A DNA stretch of 6,512 nucleotides from Rhodobacterales bacterium UBA3089 (GCA_002367255.1 DFBD01000125.1:860-7371); one strand, 5' to 3'. Numbered from the stretch's first letter, positions 1 to 5,536 are shown. The notes: generated by a model not told the origin, from the sequence alone. A program made the numbers and translations.

Positions 1-26
1 TCCTTGCGCAGGGATGGCCGTTTTAC
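1..26 (-). CDS. IS3-family transposase OrfB, first codons only
   Basis: Only about eight codons (VKRPSLRK) of the -1 frame are present before the left edge. The basic stretch directly after the slippery site matches the usual start of the OrfB region in IS3-family OrfAB fusions, which goes on to the DDE integrase domain. Nothing can be said about the catalytic residues or intactness of the missing part. Confidence 0.6.
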
Positions 27-286
27 TTTTTTCCGAGCACTTCCTTTAGCAGATCATTTTGCATGCTCATCTCGGCATACATCCGCTTCAGGCGACGGTT
101 CTCCTCAGTCAGCGACTTCATCTCCGACATCATAGAAGCGTCCATTCCGCCAAACTTTGATCGCCATTTATAAAAGCTGGCATTGCTCATGCCATGTTCT
201 CGGCACAGTTCAGATACCGGCACACCGCTCTCGGCCTGCTTTAAAATACCCATGATCTGCGCGTCGCTGTATCGTGTCTTCTTCAT
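23..286 (-). CDS. IS3-family transposase OrfA
   Basis: OrfA is the DNA-binding subunit of an IS3-family transposase. Alone it helps bind the terminal repeats, and by -1 frameshifting it supplies the N-terminus of the OrfAB transposase. The 87-residue product has an N-terminal helix-turn-helix of the HTH_Tnp_1 type (about residues 5-45, with SELCREHGMSNASFYKWRSK), then a heptad-like coiled coil (about 50-80, LTEENRRLKRMYAEM) expected to drive oligomerisation. It ends in LKEVLGKK, typical of this family. I chose ATG at 286-284 because GAGGAG lies a proper distance upstream (about 293-298). A TTG directly before it (289-287) would add one residue. The length is normal for OrfA and no disruption is visible. 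Confidence in the family is high. Confidence 0.92.
   Translation of the reverse strand: MKKTRYSDAQIMGILKQAESGVPVSELCREHGMSNASFYKWRSKFGGMDASMMSEMKSLTEENRRLKRMYAEMSMQNDLLKEVLGKK
26..32 (-). promoter_or_regulatory. A AAA AAG programmed -1 frameshift site
   Basis: The last sense codons of orfA read GGA AAA AAG followed by TAA. This places the heptamer A AAA AAG in the correct zero frame for -1 slippage. Slipping by one base bypasses the TAA (23-25) and continues as V-K-R-P-S-L-R-K, the expected start of the OrfB part. The -1 frame has a TGA just upstream and no start codon before the site, so frameshifting is the only evident route into orfB. The heptamer is a well-established IS3 signal; its activity here is inferred. 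Confidence 0.8.
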
Positions 287-311
287 CAAAATCTCCTCAA
301 ATTGTTATGCC

Positions 312-336
312 GAGAAAATTCTACTTGTGAACACCA
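312..336 (-). repeat. probable IS terminal inverted repeat
   Basis: Read outward-in on the minus strand this begins TGGTGTTCACAAGTAG, an ending of the kind seen on IS3-family elements, with the TG tip at 336-335. It lies about 25 bp upstream of the orfA start, the usual place. The partner repeat is outside the window, so the pairing cannot be verified here. Confidence 0.5.
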
Positions 337-353
337 CTAATTTTAGGGGGGGA

Positions 354-479
354 TTACCGGGGCAGGGCGCCGGTTTCCATATTTTCAACGATGACCATAC
401 TTGCCATGCCACCCCACCGGGAATAACGGCACTTGCCGCCGTAGATTTCAGAAAGTTCCGACGGGTGAAAGGGCTTATG
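354..479 (-). pseudogene. possible C-terminal gene remnant next to the IS
   Basis: On the minus strand a frame is open for about 40 codons, from just after a TAA at 480-482 to a TAA at 354-356. It reads in part SELSEIYGGKCRYSRWGG and ends in NMETGALPR. It has a G/C-biased third position and a protein-like composition, but no start codon until two internal ATGs near its end and no ribosome binding site. It lies between the dipeptidase terminator candidate and the IS. It may be the tail of a gene whose front was lost, or a chance open frame. I do not recognise the family. Confidence 0.22.
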
Positions 480-512
480 TTAGCCCCCTAAGTTTCCGAC
501 TGGTCACCCGTC
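460..512. repeat. inverted repeat enclosing the small hairpin
   Basis: GACGGGTGA at 460-468 pairs perfectly with TCACCCGTC at 504-512 across a 35-bp interval that contains the GGGCT/AGCCC hairpin. Together they could fold into a nested stem. A 9-bp match within this distance is expected about once by chance in a window of this size, so a biological role is not established. Confidence 0.3.
469..488 (-). terminator. hairpin, possible terminator of the dipeptidase gene
   Basis: On the minus strand GGGCT, the loop AACATA and AGCCC form a five-pair stem, extended by two G-U pairs at the base, and are followed by TTTC. It lies about 65 nt after the dipeptidase stop codon, facing the right way. The stem is short and the T run is only three bases, and the bases pairing as G-U are also the start of that run, so it is at best a weak intrinsic terminator. 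Confidence 0.35.
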
Positions 513-551
513 TAATGTTTCCAGTTAGAGGGGAGGGTCAAGCGTGTGATG

Positions 552-1607
552 TTATTTCCAAGTTCGATCCAGCAAACTTAGCCAGTTTTCGTTGCACAGC
601 TTAGCCATTAACGGTTCGTCAATGCCGTGTTGGCGCATGGCTTCGCGCAAATGCGTCAGTCCGGCAATATCCCCGATCGCATCCGGTATCTGTGCTCCGT
701 CAAAGTCCGAACCCAACCCCACGCGGTCTTCCCCCAGATGTGTGATCAGATGATCGAGGTGCCACATCATCAAATCCAGACTCACATCCGTTTTCATCTG
801 CCCGTCAGGTCGCAAAAACGCCACCGCGAAGTTGAGTCCGACCATGCCGTTACTGTCCTTGATCATAGCCAGCTGATCGTCGGTCAAGTTCCGCGCATGT
901 GGACTGATCGCGTGACAATTTGAATGGGTCGCCACCAATGGCGCATCGCTGATCTTGGCGATATCGCGCACGCCTGCCGCATTCAGATGCGACAGATCCA
1001 GCATAATTCCCAAACGATTACATTCGCGCACCAGATCCTTGCCGGCATTCGTTAACCCTGGGCCAATCTCGCCATCGGATGGATAACGGAATGGCACGCC
1101 ATGACCGAACGCCGTAGGGCGGCTCCAGACCGGCCCCAGCGAACGTAACCCCAAGTCATACATCTTTCCCAGCATATCGAGGTCGGTATCGATCCCCTCG
1201 GCCCCTTCTATGTGCATGATCGCGGCCATTACCCCGGTGTTAAGACATTCCCGAATTTCCGCAGTTGTCGTGCAAACTTTCAGCGCCCCGTCGGCCTCTA
1301 GCTGGCGCAAAATTTCGGCCTGCGCCAACATGATCGGTTCGGCTTCTGCCTGCGCAACAGGCGCGGGCAAAGGCAGGTCGTATTCGGGCTGCCGCATCAT
1401 CTCGTAAAAGTGGTCAAAATCCCCCGGCGAGGGGATGTAAATTGCGAAAAAACCACCGCCAAACCCGCCAATGCGGGATTTAGGCACATCAATATGTGCG
1501 TCGTATCCGTCCGTGAACTTTTTTCGCGCACCCACGCCAGCCTTCATTTGCAAAGACAGAACATCGTTATGGCCATCAAATATCGGGGGGAATGTATTGC
1601 TTGTCAT
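552..1607 (-). CDS. M19-family zinc dipeptidase (renal dipeptidase type)
   Basis: A 351-residue member of peptidase family M19, whose members hydrolyse dipeptides with a binuclear zinc centre in a TIM-barrel fold. The metal ligands are all recognisable: H13 and D15 in FDGHNDVL, bridging E134 in HIEGAEGID, H207 in LDLSHLN and H228 in VATHSN. The catalytic Asp is probably D301 in GLGSDFDG, and R239 in the SPHARNLTDDQ segment fits the conserved substrate-side Arg. There is no signal peptide, so the enzyme is expected in the cytoplasm, unlike the GPI-anchored mammalian enzyme. Length is usual for bacterial members. ATG at 1607 is supported by GAGG about six bases upstream and by the start of the conserved region at residue 10. 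The gene stands alone, 177 bp from its upstream neighbour. The physiological substrate cannot be told from sequence. Confidence 0.93.
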   Translation of the reverse strand: MTSNTFPPIFDGHNDVLSLQMKAGVGARKKFTDGYDAHIDVPKSRIGGFGGGFFAIYIPSPGDFDHFYEMMRQPEYDLPLPAPVAQAEAEPIMLAQAEILRQLEADGALKVCTTTAEIRECLNTGVMAAIMHIEGAEGIDTDLDMLGKMYDLGLRSLGPVWSRPTAFGHGVPFRYPSDGEIGPGLTNAGKDLVRECNRLGIMLDLSHLNAAGVRDIAKISDAPLVATHSNCHAISPHARNLTDDQLAMIKDSNGMVGLNFAVAFLRPDGQMKTDVSLDLMMWHLDHLITHLGEDRVGLGSDFDGAQIPDAIGDIAGLTHLREAMRQHGIDEPLMAKLCNENWLSLLDRTWK

Positions 1608-1692
1608 CTGTGCCTCGGACGTTAGTTTCAGAGGCGTTTACTCTTTGGTAAAAATCAGAGAAATGCAAATAAAATCCAAGGTGTCACAAAAT

Positions 1693-1740
1693 TCAGCCTG
1701 CGGAATGCCGCGCACGGCCGCGCTTAAAGGCAAGTGGCAT
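1693..1740 (-). other. 15-codon upstream open frame in the dipeptidase leader
   Basis: Within the leader of the dipeptidase gene an ATG at 1740 opens a frame of 15 codons (MPLAFKRGRARHSAG), closed by TGA at 1693-1695, about 85 nt before the dipeptidase ATG. A G-rich tract and CAGG precede the ATG by four bases, a poor but possible ribosome binding site. The peptide is basic. Its DNA contains the direct repeat GCGCGGC-CGT-GCGCGGC and a small GCGC/GCGC hairpin. It could be a regulatory leader peptide or a chance frame. Confidence 0.2.
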
Positions 1741-1765
1741 AATACCTGCCCCCCCGAATCAGTTC

Positions 1766-1774
1766 ATTATAACA
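1766..1774 (-). promoter_or_regulatory. extended -10 promoter for the dipeptidase gene
   Basis: The minus strand reads TGTTATAAT, an exact extended -10 (TGnTATAAT). Upstream, TTAAAC is a weak -35 candidate with an 18-bp spacer; it includes the last codons of the secreted-protein gene. Transcription would start near 1759 and give a leader of about 150 nt before the dipeptidase start. An exact extended -10 can work without a good -35 in sigma-70-type promoters. The location, just past the preceding stop codon, suits a separate promoter for the downstream gene. Confidence 0.5.
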
Positions 1775-1784
1775 AAGGCCGAAA

Positions 1785-2141
1785 TTACTGTTTAAGCCAG
1801 GTCTCCGTGTCGCATTGTGCATCGGCAGTGGTGCATCCTTCGATCGCAAGCGCATCGTTGGTGATCAATACCGCACCCGTATAGGTCATAAATTTGGGCA
1901 TATTGGGGTGCTTCATACCATTCCCGCCCCAGATTCCATCATCTTGCAGGGTAAGGCCGCCGCACATCTCGAAACCGTCGCCGACACGAGTACAATACAT
2001 CAGGCCCTCATCTGTGGTGCGGACCAAAATGAACTCCTCGTTATTACGCAGGTAAACCCCTATGATTTCAGCGCTTACGCTGGTTGCGAAGGATGCTGCG
2101 CCTAAAACCAGTGCAATAGCAGTAGAAGTAAATTTGCTCAT
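1785..2141 (-). CDS. small secreted four-cysteine protein, unknown function
   Basis: A 118-residue protein I do not recognise as a named family. It begins with a typical Sec signal peptide: Lys at 3, a hydrophobic core of about residues 8-19, and a probable signal peptidase I cut after SVSA at residue 24. The mature part is about 94 residues, acidic, with four cysteines (C50, C60, C103, C110) that could form two disulfides in the periplasm. It has a Gly-rich centre (DGIWGGNG) and the ending TTADAQCDTETWLKQ. No lipobox, membrane anchor or catalytic motif is visible. ATG at 2141 is preceded by GGGAGAG at a good distance. It lies between lepA and the dipeptidase gene on the same strand, but with separate promoter candidates on each side. 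The secreted location is well supported; the role is unknown. Confidence 0.8.
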   Translation of the reverse strand: MSKFTSTAIALVLGAASFATSVSAEIIGVYLRNNEEFILVRTTDEGLMYCTRVGDGFEMCGGLTLQDDGIWGGNGMKHPNMPKFMTYTGAVLITNDALAIEGCTTADAQCDTETWLKQ

Positions 2142-2185
2142 GTCGCTCTCCCGGTGGGTATATTCAACTTTTCAGGGTCTACGGT

Positions 2186-2213
2186 ATAATAGAATTAGTT
2201 AATAAACAAACAG
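2186..2213 (-). promoter_or_regulatory. candidate promoter for the secreted-protein gene
   Basis: On the minus strand TATTAT (2191-2186) is a fair -10, preceded after 16 bp by CTGTTT as a weak -35, in a distinctly AT-rich stretch in an otherwise GC-rich gap. It would start transcription about 40 nt before the ATG. The same bases read TATAAT on the plus strand (2185-2190), but no plus-strand gene follows there, so the minus reading is preferred. Confidence 0.35.
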
Positions 2214-2225
2214 CTTTGTAGGGTA

Positions 2226-2236
2226 TCGCGACGCGA
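2226..2236. repeat. short palindrome TCGCGACGCGA
   Basis: Five-base arms TCGCG and CGCGA flank a single A, about 15 bp beyond the promoter candidate of the secreted-protein gene and next to a C7 tract at 2239-2245. It could be a protein-binding site or nothing more than a CpG-rich chance palindrome. Confidence 0.2.
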
Positions 2237-2305
2237 GGCCCCCCCAAACTAGCGCGGCTTTGGTTGCTGTCCGTTATTCGTGACGGGTGAAATACTATGG
2301 GTCCC

Positions 2306-4105
2306 TTAATCATCCATCTTCAGCGCATTAATAAACGCCTGCTGCGGGATGGCTACTTTGCCGAACTCGCGCATCTTCTTTTTACCCTTTTTCTGCTTGT
2401 CCAACAATTTGCGCTTACGGGTCATGTCGCCGCCATAGCATTTGGCGGTCACGTCTTTGCGCAAAGCCGAGATCGTTTCACGGGCGATAATCCGTCCGCC
2501 GATCGCGGCCTGAATGGGCACTTTGAACATATGCTGCGGGATCAGTTCCTTTAACTTGGCGCACATGGCGCGGCCGCGGGCTTCGGCGCGGGCGCGGTGG
2601 ACCATGGTGGACAGAGCATCAACCGGCTCGTCGTTCACCAGAATCTGCATCTTTACCAATTGGTCTTCGCGGTAAGCCTCGATTTCATAATCAAAGCTGG
2701 CATAACCCTTGGTCACGGATTTCAGGCGGTCGTGGAAATCGAAAACCACCTCGTTCAATGGCAGATCGTAAACCACCATCGCGCGGGAACCGACATAGGT
2801 CAGGTCTTTCTGAATCCCGCGACGATCCTGACAAAGTTTCAGCACGTCGCCCAGATAATCGTCCGGCACAAGGATGGTCGCCTTGATGCGTGGTTCCTCG
2901 ATATGGTCAACCAGTGTCACGTCCGGCATATCGGCGGGGTTGTGCAGCTCGATCACCGTGCCATCGCGCATGTGCACTTGATAAATCACCGACGGGGCGG
3001 TGGTGATCAGGTCAATGTCGTATTCGCGTTCAATGCGGTCGCGCACGACCTCGAGGTGCAACAGCCCAAGGAAACCACAGCGGAACCCGAACCCAAGTGC
3101 CGCGGAACTTTCAGTTTCAAAACTGAACGAGGCGTCATTCAACGCCAGCTTCTCGATACTCTCGCGAAGGTCCTCGAATTCGGCGGCATCAACGGGGAAC
3201 AGCCCACAGAACACCACCGGCTGCGCGGGCTTAAAGCCGGGCAGAGCCTCCGTCGTGCCATTTTTCTCGTGCGTAATCGTATCACCCACACGGGTATCGC
3301 GAACCTGCTTGATGCTGGCTGTCAGGAACCCCAACTCGCCTGGGCCGAGGCTGTCGACGTTCTCCATTTCGGGCTTGAAAACGCCAACACGATCCACCGG
3401 GTAAACGGCATTCGTGGCAATCATCCTGATCTTGTCGCCCTTTTTCAGACGCCCGTCGATCACACGGATCAAAACGACAACGCCCAAATAGGCGTCATAC
3501 CAACTGTCCACCAGCATTGCCTTTAGCGGCGCGTCTTCCACGCCCTCGGGCGCAGGTAGGCGCGTTACTATGGCTTCGAGCACCTCGGGAATGCCAATGC
3601 CGGTTTTTGCCGAAATCATCACAGCGTCCGATGCATCGATTCCGATCACATCTTCGATCTGTTCACAAACGCGTTCAGGTTCGGCGGCGGGCAGATCGAT
3701 CTTGTTCAGAACCGGAATAATCTCGTGATCCGCTTCGATCGCCTGATACACATTTGCCAAGGTCTGGGCCTCGACACCTTGCGCGGCATCGACCACCAGC
3801 AAGGACCCCTCAACCGCCCGCATGGAGCGGCTGACCTCATAGGCGAAATCCACGTGGCCCGGGGTGTCGATCAGGTTCAGAACGTAATCCTCGCCATCAT
3901 TCGCATGATAATCAATCCGCACGGTATTGGCCTTAATGGTTATCCCGCGCTCGCGTTCGATATCCATAGAGTCCAGCAACTGCGCCTTCATATCCCGATC
4001 TGCCACCGTATTGGTGGACTGGATCAGCCGATCAGCGAGCGTCGATTTACCGTGGTCAATATGCGCCACGATGGAGAAATTACGGATTTTGCTTAGGTCT
4101 GTCAT
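2306..4105 (-). CDS. lepA: elongation factor 4 (LepA), ribosomal translation GTPase
   Basis: LepA/EF4 is a ribosome-binding GTPase related to EF-G that acts on stalled or pre-translocation ribosomes and has been linked to 30S subunit biogenesis. The 599-residue length is standard. All GTPase motifs are present: G1 AHIDHGKS (14-21), G2 RGIT (53-56), G3 DTPGH (80-84), G4 NKID (134-137) and G5 SAK (165-167). The EF-G-like domains follow, then the LepA-specific C-terminal domain with [15 protein letters not shown] and the lysine-rich [15 protein letters not shown]. The EF-G domain IV is absent, as expected for the family. The start [20 protein letters not shown] matches the family's usual N-terminus. 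Oddly, the bases before the ATG are pyrimidine-rich (CCCCCTTCCC) with no Shine-Dalgarno motif. The gene appears monocistronic, divergent from the gene at 4201, and the next minus-strand gene has its own promoter candidate. Confidence 0.98.
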   Translation of the reverse strand: MTDLSKIRNFSIVAHIDHGKSTLADRLIQSTNTVADRDMKAQLLDSMDIERERGITIKANTVRIDYHANDGEDYVLNLIDTPGHVDFAYEVSRSMRAVEGSLLVVDAAQGVEAQTLANVYQAIEADHEIIPVLNKIDLPAAEPERVCEQIEDVIGIDASDAVMISAKTGIGIPEVLEAIVTRLPAPEGVEDAPLKAMLVDSWYDAYLGVVVLIRVIDGRLKKGDKIRMIATNAVYPVDRVGVFKPEMENVDSLGPGELGFLTASIKQVRDTRVGDTITHEKNGTTEALPGFKPAQPVVFCGLFPVDAAEFEDLRESIEKLALNDASFSFETESSAALGFGFRCGFLGLLHLEVVRDRIEREYDIDLITTAPSVIYQVHMRDGTVIELHNPADMPDVTLVDHIEEPRIKATILVPDDYLGDVLKLCQDRRGIQKDLTYVGSRAMVVYDLPLNEVVFDFHDRLKSVTKGYASFDYEIEAYREDQLVKMQILVNDEPVDALSTMVHRARAEARGRAMCAKLKELIPQHMFKVPIQAAIGGRIIARETISALRKDVTAKCYGGDMTRKRKLLDKQKKGKKKMREFGKVAIPQQAFINALKMDD

Positions 4106-4114
4106 GGGAAGGGG

Positions 4115-4142
4115 GTATGCGTGGGTTTTTGTGGGGGGTCAA
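4115..4142 (-). promoter_or_regulatory. weak candidate promoter directly before lepA
   Basis: TTGACC (4142-4137, minus strand) resembles a -35 box and is followed after 16 bp by GCATAC, a poor -10. If used, transcripts would start only a few bases before the lepA ATG, giving a nearly leaderless message, which would fit the missing Shine-Dalgarno sequence. The -10 match is weak, so this is tentative. Confidence 0.25.
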
Positions 4143-4200
4143 GGGGGTTGCGTATGTATGCGGGGTTTCGCATGCTGACGGGATATATGGGAGTTTTACT

Positions 4201-5322
4201 TTGGTTGAAGTGGCGGATAGGCAAGGCTTGGAGAAATGGCTGGAGGGTAAGCCGCGTGAGGTGCCTATCATGATCTCTGCCCGCGTTGCATCGCGTGTAT
4301 TTCCGCATGCAATCAACGGTGAGTTAGAGACAAACTCGAGAAAATATGAATCGACAATTATTATTGCACGCGCGCTTCTGGTTTCTTCGGTAGCCGCTTA
4401 TGCAGGTACCGAAGAAACCAAACAGGCCGCTACCACCGCTGCTACCGCTTTTGACGCCAATACCGCCTATGTCTCCACCGACGCTGCAGCATACTCCGTC
4501 AGCGTCACCGCCACCGTCTTCGCTGCCGTCACCACCGCTGGCACCACCGCCGCCTTCGCGGCTGCCGCCGCAGCTACCACCGCTACTACGGCCGCCTTCA
4601 TCTCCGACGCCGCTTGGATGGAAATTTCGAAGGAACTGACCGCATTCGACGAAGGCTTGGAAATAGAAGAGGTGTTGGGCCTGCCTCTATGGGCTGGTGA
4701 AAACCCTCTCGCAGAACTCTGGCAAGAAATGCGGGCTTACCTGAATGGCGAACCTGTAAACTGGTCTTTCTGGATCGATTGGTATCAACGCATCCTCGAT
4801 GGTAGTCCGCAAAACTGGGAAATGCTGGAAGAAATCGCCCTGATTGACCCCGAGGACTGGGACAAGGGCGCGGAACATGTGAACGGGATGATTGCGGGGA
4901 TACAGGCGCGGTATGCGGTTAAGGAAACTGTTGAGGCTGCACAAAAGGTTCTGACGGAGTATCCGGTTGCCGCTGCGCAAATGGGACACAACAACCCGCC
5001 GGAAGACATTGAGGATGACCTTTTTACCGACGAGGATGCAGTATTTGTTCAAAAGATGCTGGATGATATTGGCGAGGAAAGTGAAAGTATCGAGCCGGAT
5101 GTTTCGCGTTTGCGCACGGCCGCCGATGGTTTGGGTGCAGTTATCCGCAAGATTAGTGTTTGGCTGGCCAAGGTGTCTGGCACTGCTTTTTTTGGAACGC
5201 TTGCAACCAGTGCCGTGATGAAGGTCGATGACCCTTTGTTTGCCTATTTGAAGAAGCTTTCAGAAGCTTTGCAACCTGTCATCGAAGCAATCGGAAAGTG
5301 GTTACCGTTTATCGGTGGGTGA
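4201..5322 (+). CDS. GHNNPP-motif hypothetical protein with Ala/Thr-rich region
   Basis: A 373-residue protein of unknown function. The segment near the N-terminus (LEKWLEGKPREVPIMISAR) and the motif GHNNPPE (262-268) resemble a group of alphaproteobacterial hypothetical proteins that I recall but cannot name. Order: N-terminal WLEGKPRE block (residues about 9-35), an Ala/Thr-rich low-complexity stretch (about 68-138), a tryptophan-rich block with WIDWYQ (191-196) and DPEDWDKG (216-223), GHNNPP, an acidic segment, then a moderately hydrophobic stretch (about 320-340) and an amphipathic tail ending in GKWLPFIGG. I chose TTG at 4201, since GGGAG lies seven bases upstream and the conserved block begins soon after. 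An in-frame ATG at 4117 would add 28 unlikely residues. It is divergent from lepA. The stop codon lies inside a palindrome. No catalytic motif is seen. Confidence 0.8.
   Translation: MVEVADRQGLEKWLEGKPREVPIMISARVASRVFPHAINGELETNSRKYESTIIIARALLVSSVAAYAGTEETKQAATTAATAFDANTAYVSTDAAAYSVSVTATVFAAVTTAGTTAAFAAAAAATTATTAAFISDAAWMEISKELTAFDEGLEIEEVLGLPLWAGENPLAELWQEMRAYLNGEPVNWSFWIDWYQRILDGSPQNWEMLEEIALIDPEDWDKGAEHVNGMIAGIQARYAVKETVEAAQKVLTEYPVAAAQMGHNNPPEDIEDDLFTDEDAVFVQKMLDDIGEESESIEPDVSRLRTAADGLGAVIRKISVWLAKVSGTAFFGTLATSAVMKVDDPLFAYLKKLSEALQPVIEAIGKWLPFIGG
4420..4611 (+). repeat. GCC/ACC codon-rich low-complexity tract
   Basis: About 64 codons within the hypothetical gene are dominated by GCC, GCT, GCG and ACC, giving runs such as AAFAAAAAATTATTAAF with interspersed Tyr, Ser and Val. 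There is no exact tandem unit. It is best read as an imperfect, possibly slippage-prone tract encoding an alanine-rich helix or linker. Related proteins, as I recall them, also carry an Ala-rich stretch at this place. Confidence 0.6.
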
Positions 5323-5332
5323 ATCACCCACC
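5314..5332. repeat. REP-like palindrome across the stop codon
   Basis: GGTGGGTGA (5314-5322) and TCACCCACC (5324-5332) are perfect 9-bp arms around one central A. The TGA stop of the GHNNPP gene ends the left arm. On the minus strand it continues from GACGTAGGGTGGGTGATT. Palindromes with the core GGGTGGGT occur as dispersed intergenic repeats in various proteobacteria, so a REP-type element is likely, though copy number cannot be judged from a single window. No T run follows on either strand, so it is not a classical terminator. Confidence 0.6.
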
Positions 5333-5356
5333 CTACGTCAAACTCAAATACCCCGC

Positions 5357-5494
5357 CTACCGAAACGCCCCAGAAGGGGCGGGAACGGCGCTGAGTTCAT
5401 GCACAATGGTGCGGCCCATGACAACGCGTGGGGATGAGCGGTTGAAGTATTTTGATCTACGAAATTTGGTATTTCCTTTAGCGGATGCAGCCAT
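5357..5494 (-). CDS. possible 45-residue basic small protein
   Basis: After glpD, on the same strand, ATG at 5494 opens a 45-codon frame closed by TAG at 5357-5359. The peptide begins MAASAKGNTKFRRSKYFNR and ends VHELSAVPAPSGAFR. It is rich in Lys and Arg in the first half, has no cysteine, no signal peptide and no membrane segment. The composition is protein-like, and G/C-ending codons increase toward the 3' part. Against it, no Shine-Dalgarno motif precedes the ATG and no other start codon is available in frame. Its frame is also the glpD frame, entered after two TAA codons. Its last codons contain the CGCCCC/GGGGCG hairpin. It could be a true small protein, the tail of a decayed gene, or chance. 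No family recognised. Confidence 0.35.
   Translation of the reverse strand: MAASAKGNTKFRRSKYFNRSSPRVVMGRTIVHELSAVPAPSGAFR
5366..5381 (-). terminator. GC-rich hairpin, probable terminator after glpD
   Basis: On the minus strand CGCCCC, the loop TTCT and GGGGCG form a perfect six-pair stem followed by TTTCGG. It lies about 155 nt after the glpD stop, facing the right way. The stem is strong but the T tract is only three bases. It overlaps the last codons of the possible small protein, which is unusual if both are real. On the plus strand it is followed by GGGAAC and would not terminate. Confidence 0.5.
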
Positions 5495-5536
5495 GTGTAT
5501 GCAGTCAGAAACGTGCTCTTCTGGTATTTACCGAGC

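Larger units (their letters stand above)
1..336 (-). mobile_element. IS3-family insertion sequence, partial (orfA end)
   Basis: The segment reads on the minus strand as the beginning of an IS3-family element: a probable terminal repeat, a ribosome binding site, a complete orfA, a slippery heptamer and the first codons of orfB. The rest of orfB and the other end lie beyond the left edge, so neither full length nor target duplication can be seen. IS3 elements usually have 5'-TG...CA-3' tips, and the last suitable CA outward of orfA is at 335-336, which I take as the boundary. A few bases either way are possible. The outer flank (337 onward) is AT-rich and then runs into a G7 tract. Family assignment is firm from OrfA; the exact subgroup and boundary are inferred. 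Confidence 0.8.

Noticed and set aside
337..551. Riboswitch or structured RNA between the dipeptidase gene and the IS
   Set aside because: I compared the minus strand with the consensus cores of TPP, cobalamin, SAM, glycine and fluoride riboswitches as I remember them and saw no match.
2163..2190. Plus-strand promoter TTCAAC-16-TATAAT
   Set aside because: The boxes are good, but no plus-strand gene follows, only antisense lepA. The same bases serve a minus-strand -10 for the secreted-protein gene. An antisense transcript into lepA cannot be excluded.
460..2292. 11-mer GACGGGTGAAA shared by 460-470 and 2282-2292, each downstream of a minus-strand gene
   Set aside because: In a 6.5-kb window several 11-mer repeats are expected by chance, and the flanks do not match.
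2597..3526. Long plus-strand open frame of 309 codons
   Set aside because: It lies wholly antisense to lepA, whose frame and motifs are certain. Its composition is a shadow of that gene.
4080..4316. Minus-strand open frames covering the lepA upstream region
   Set aside because: They overlap the lepA start and the GHNNPP gene, have no ribosome binding site and look like antisense shadows.
4400..4639. Proline-rich plus-strand frame inside the Ala/Thr tract
   Set aside because: It is the frame-shifted reading of the GCC/ACC repeat. The Ala/Thr frame continues into conserved blocks on both sides and this one does not.
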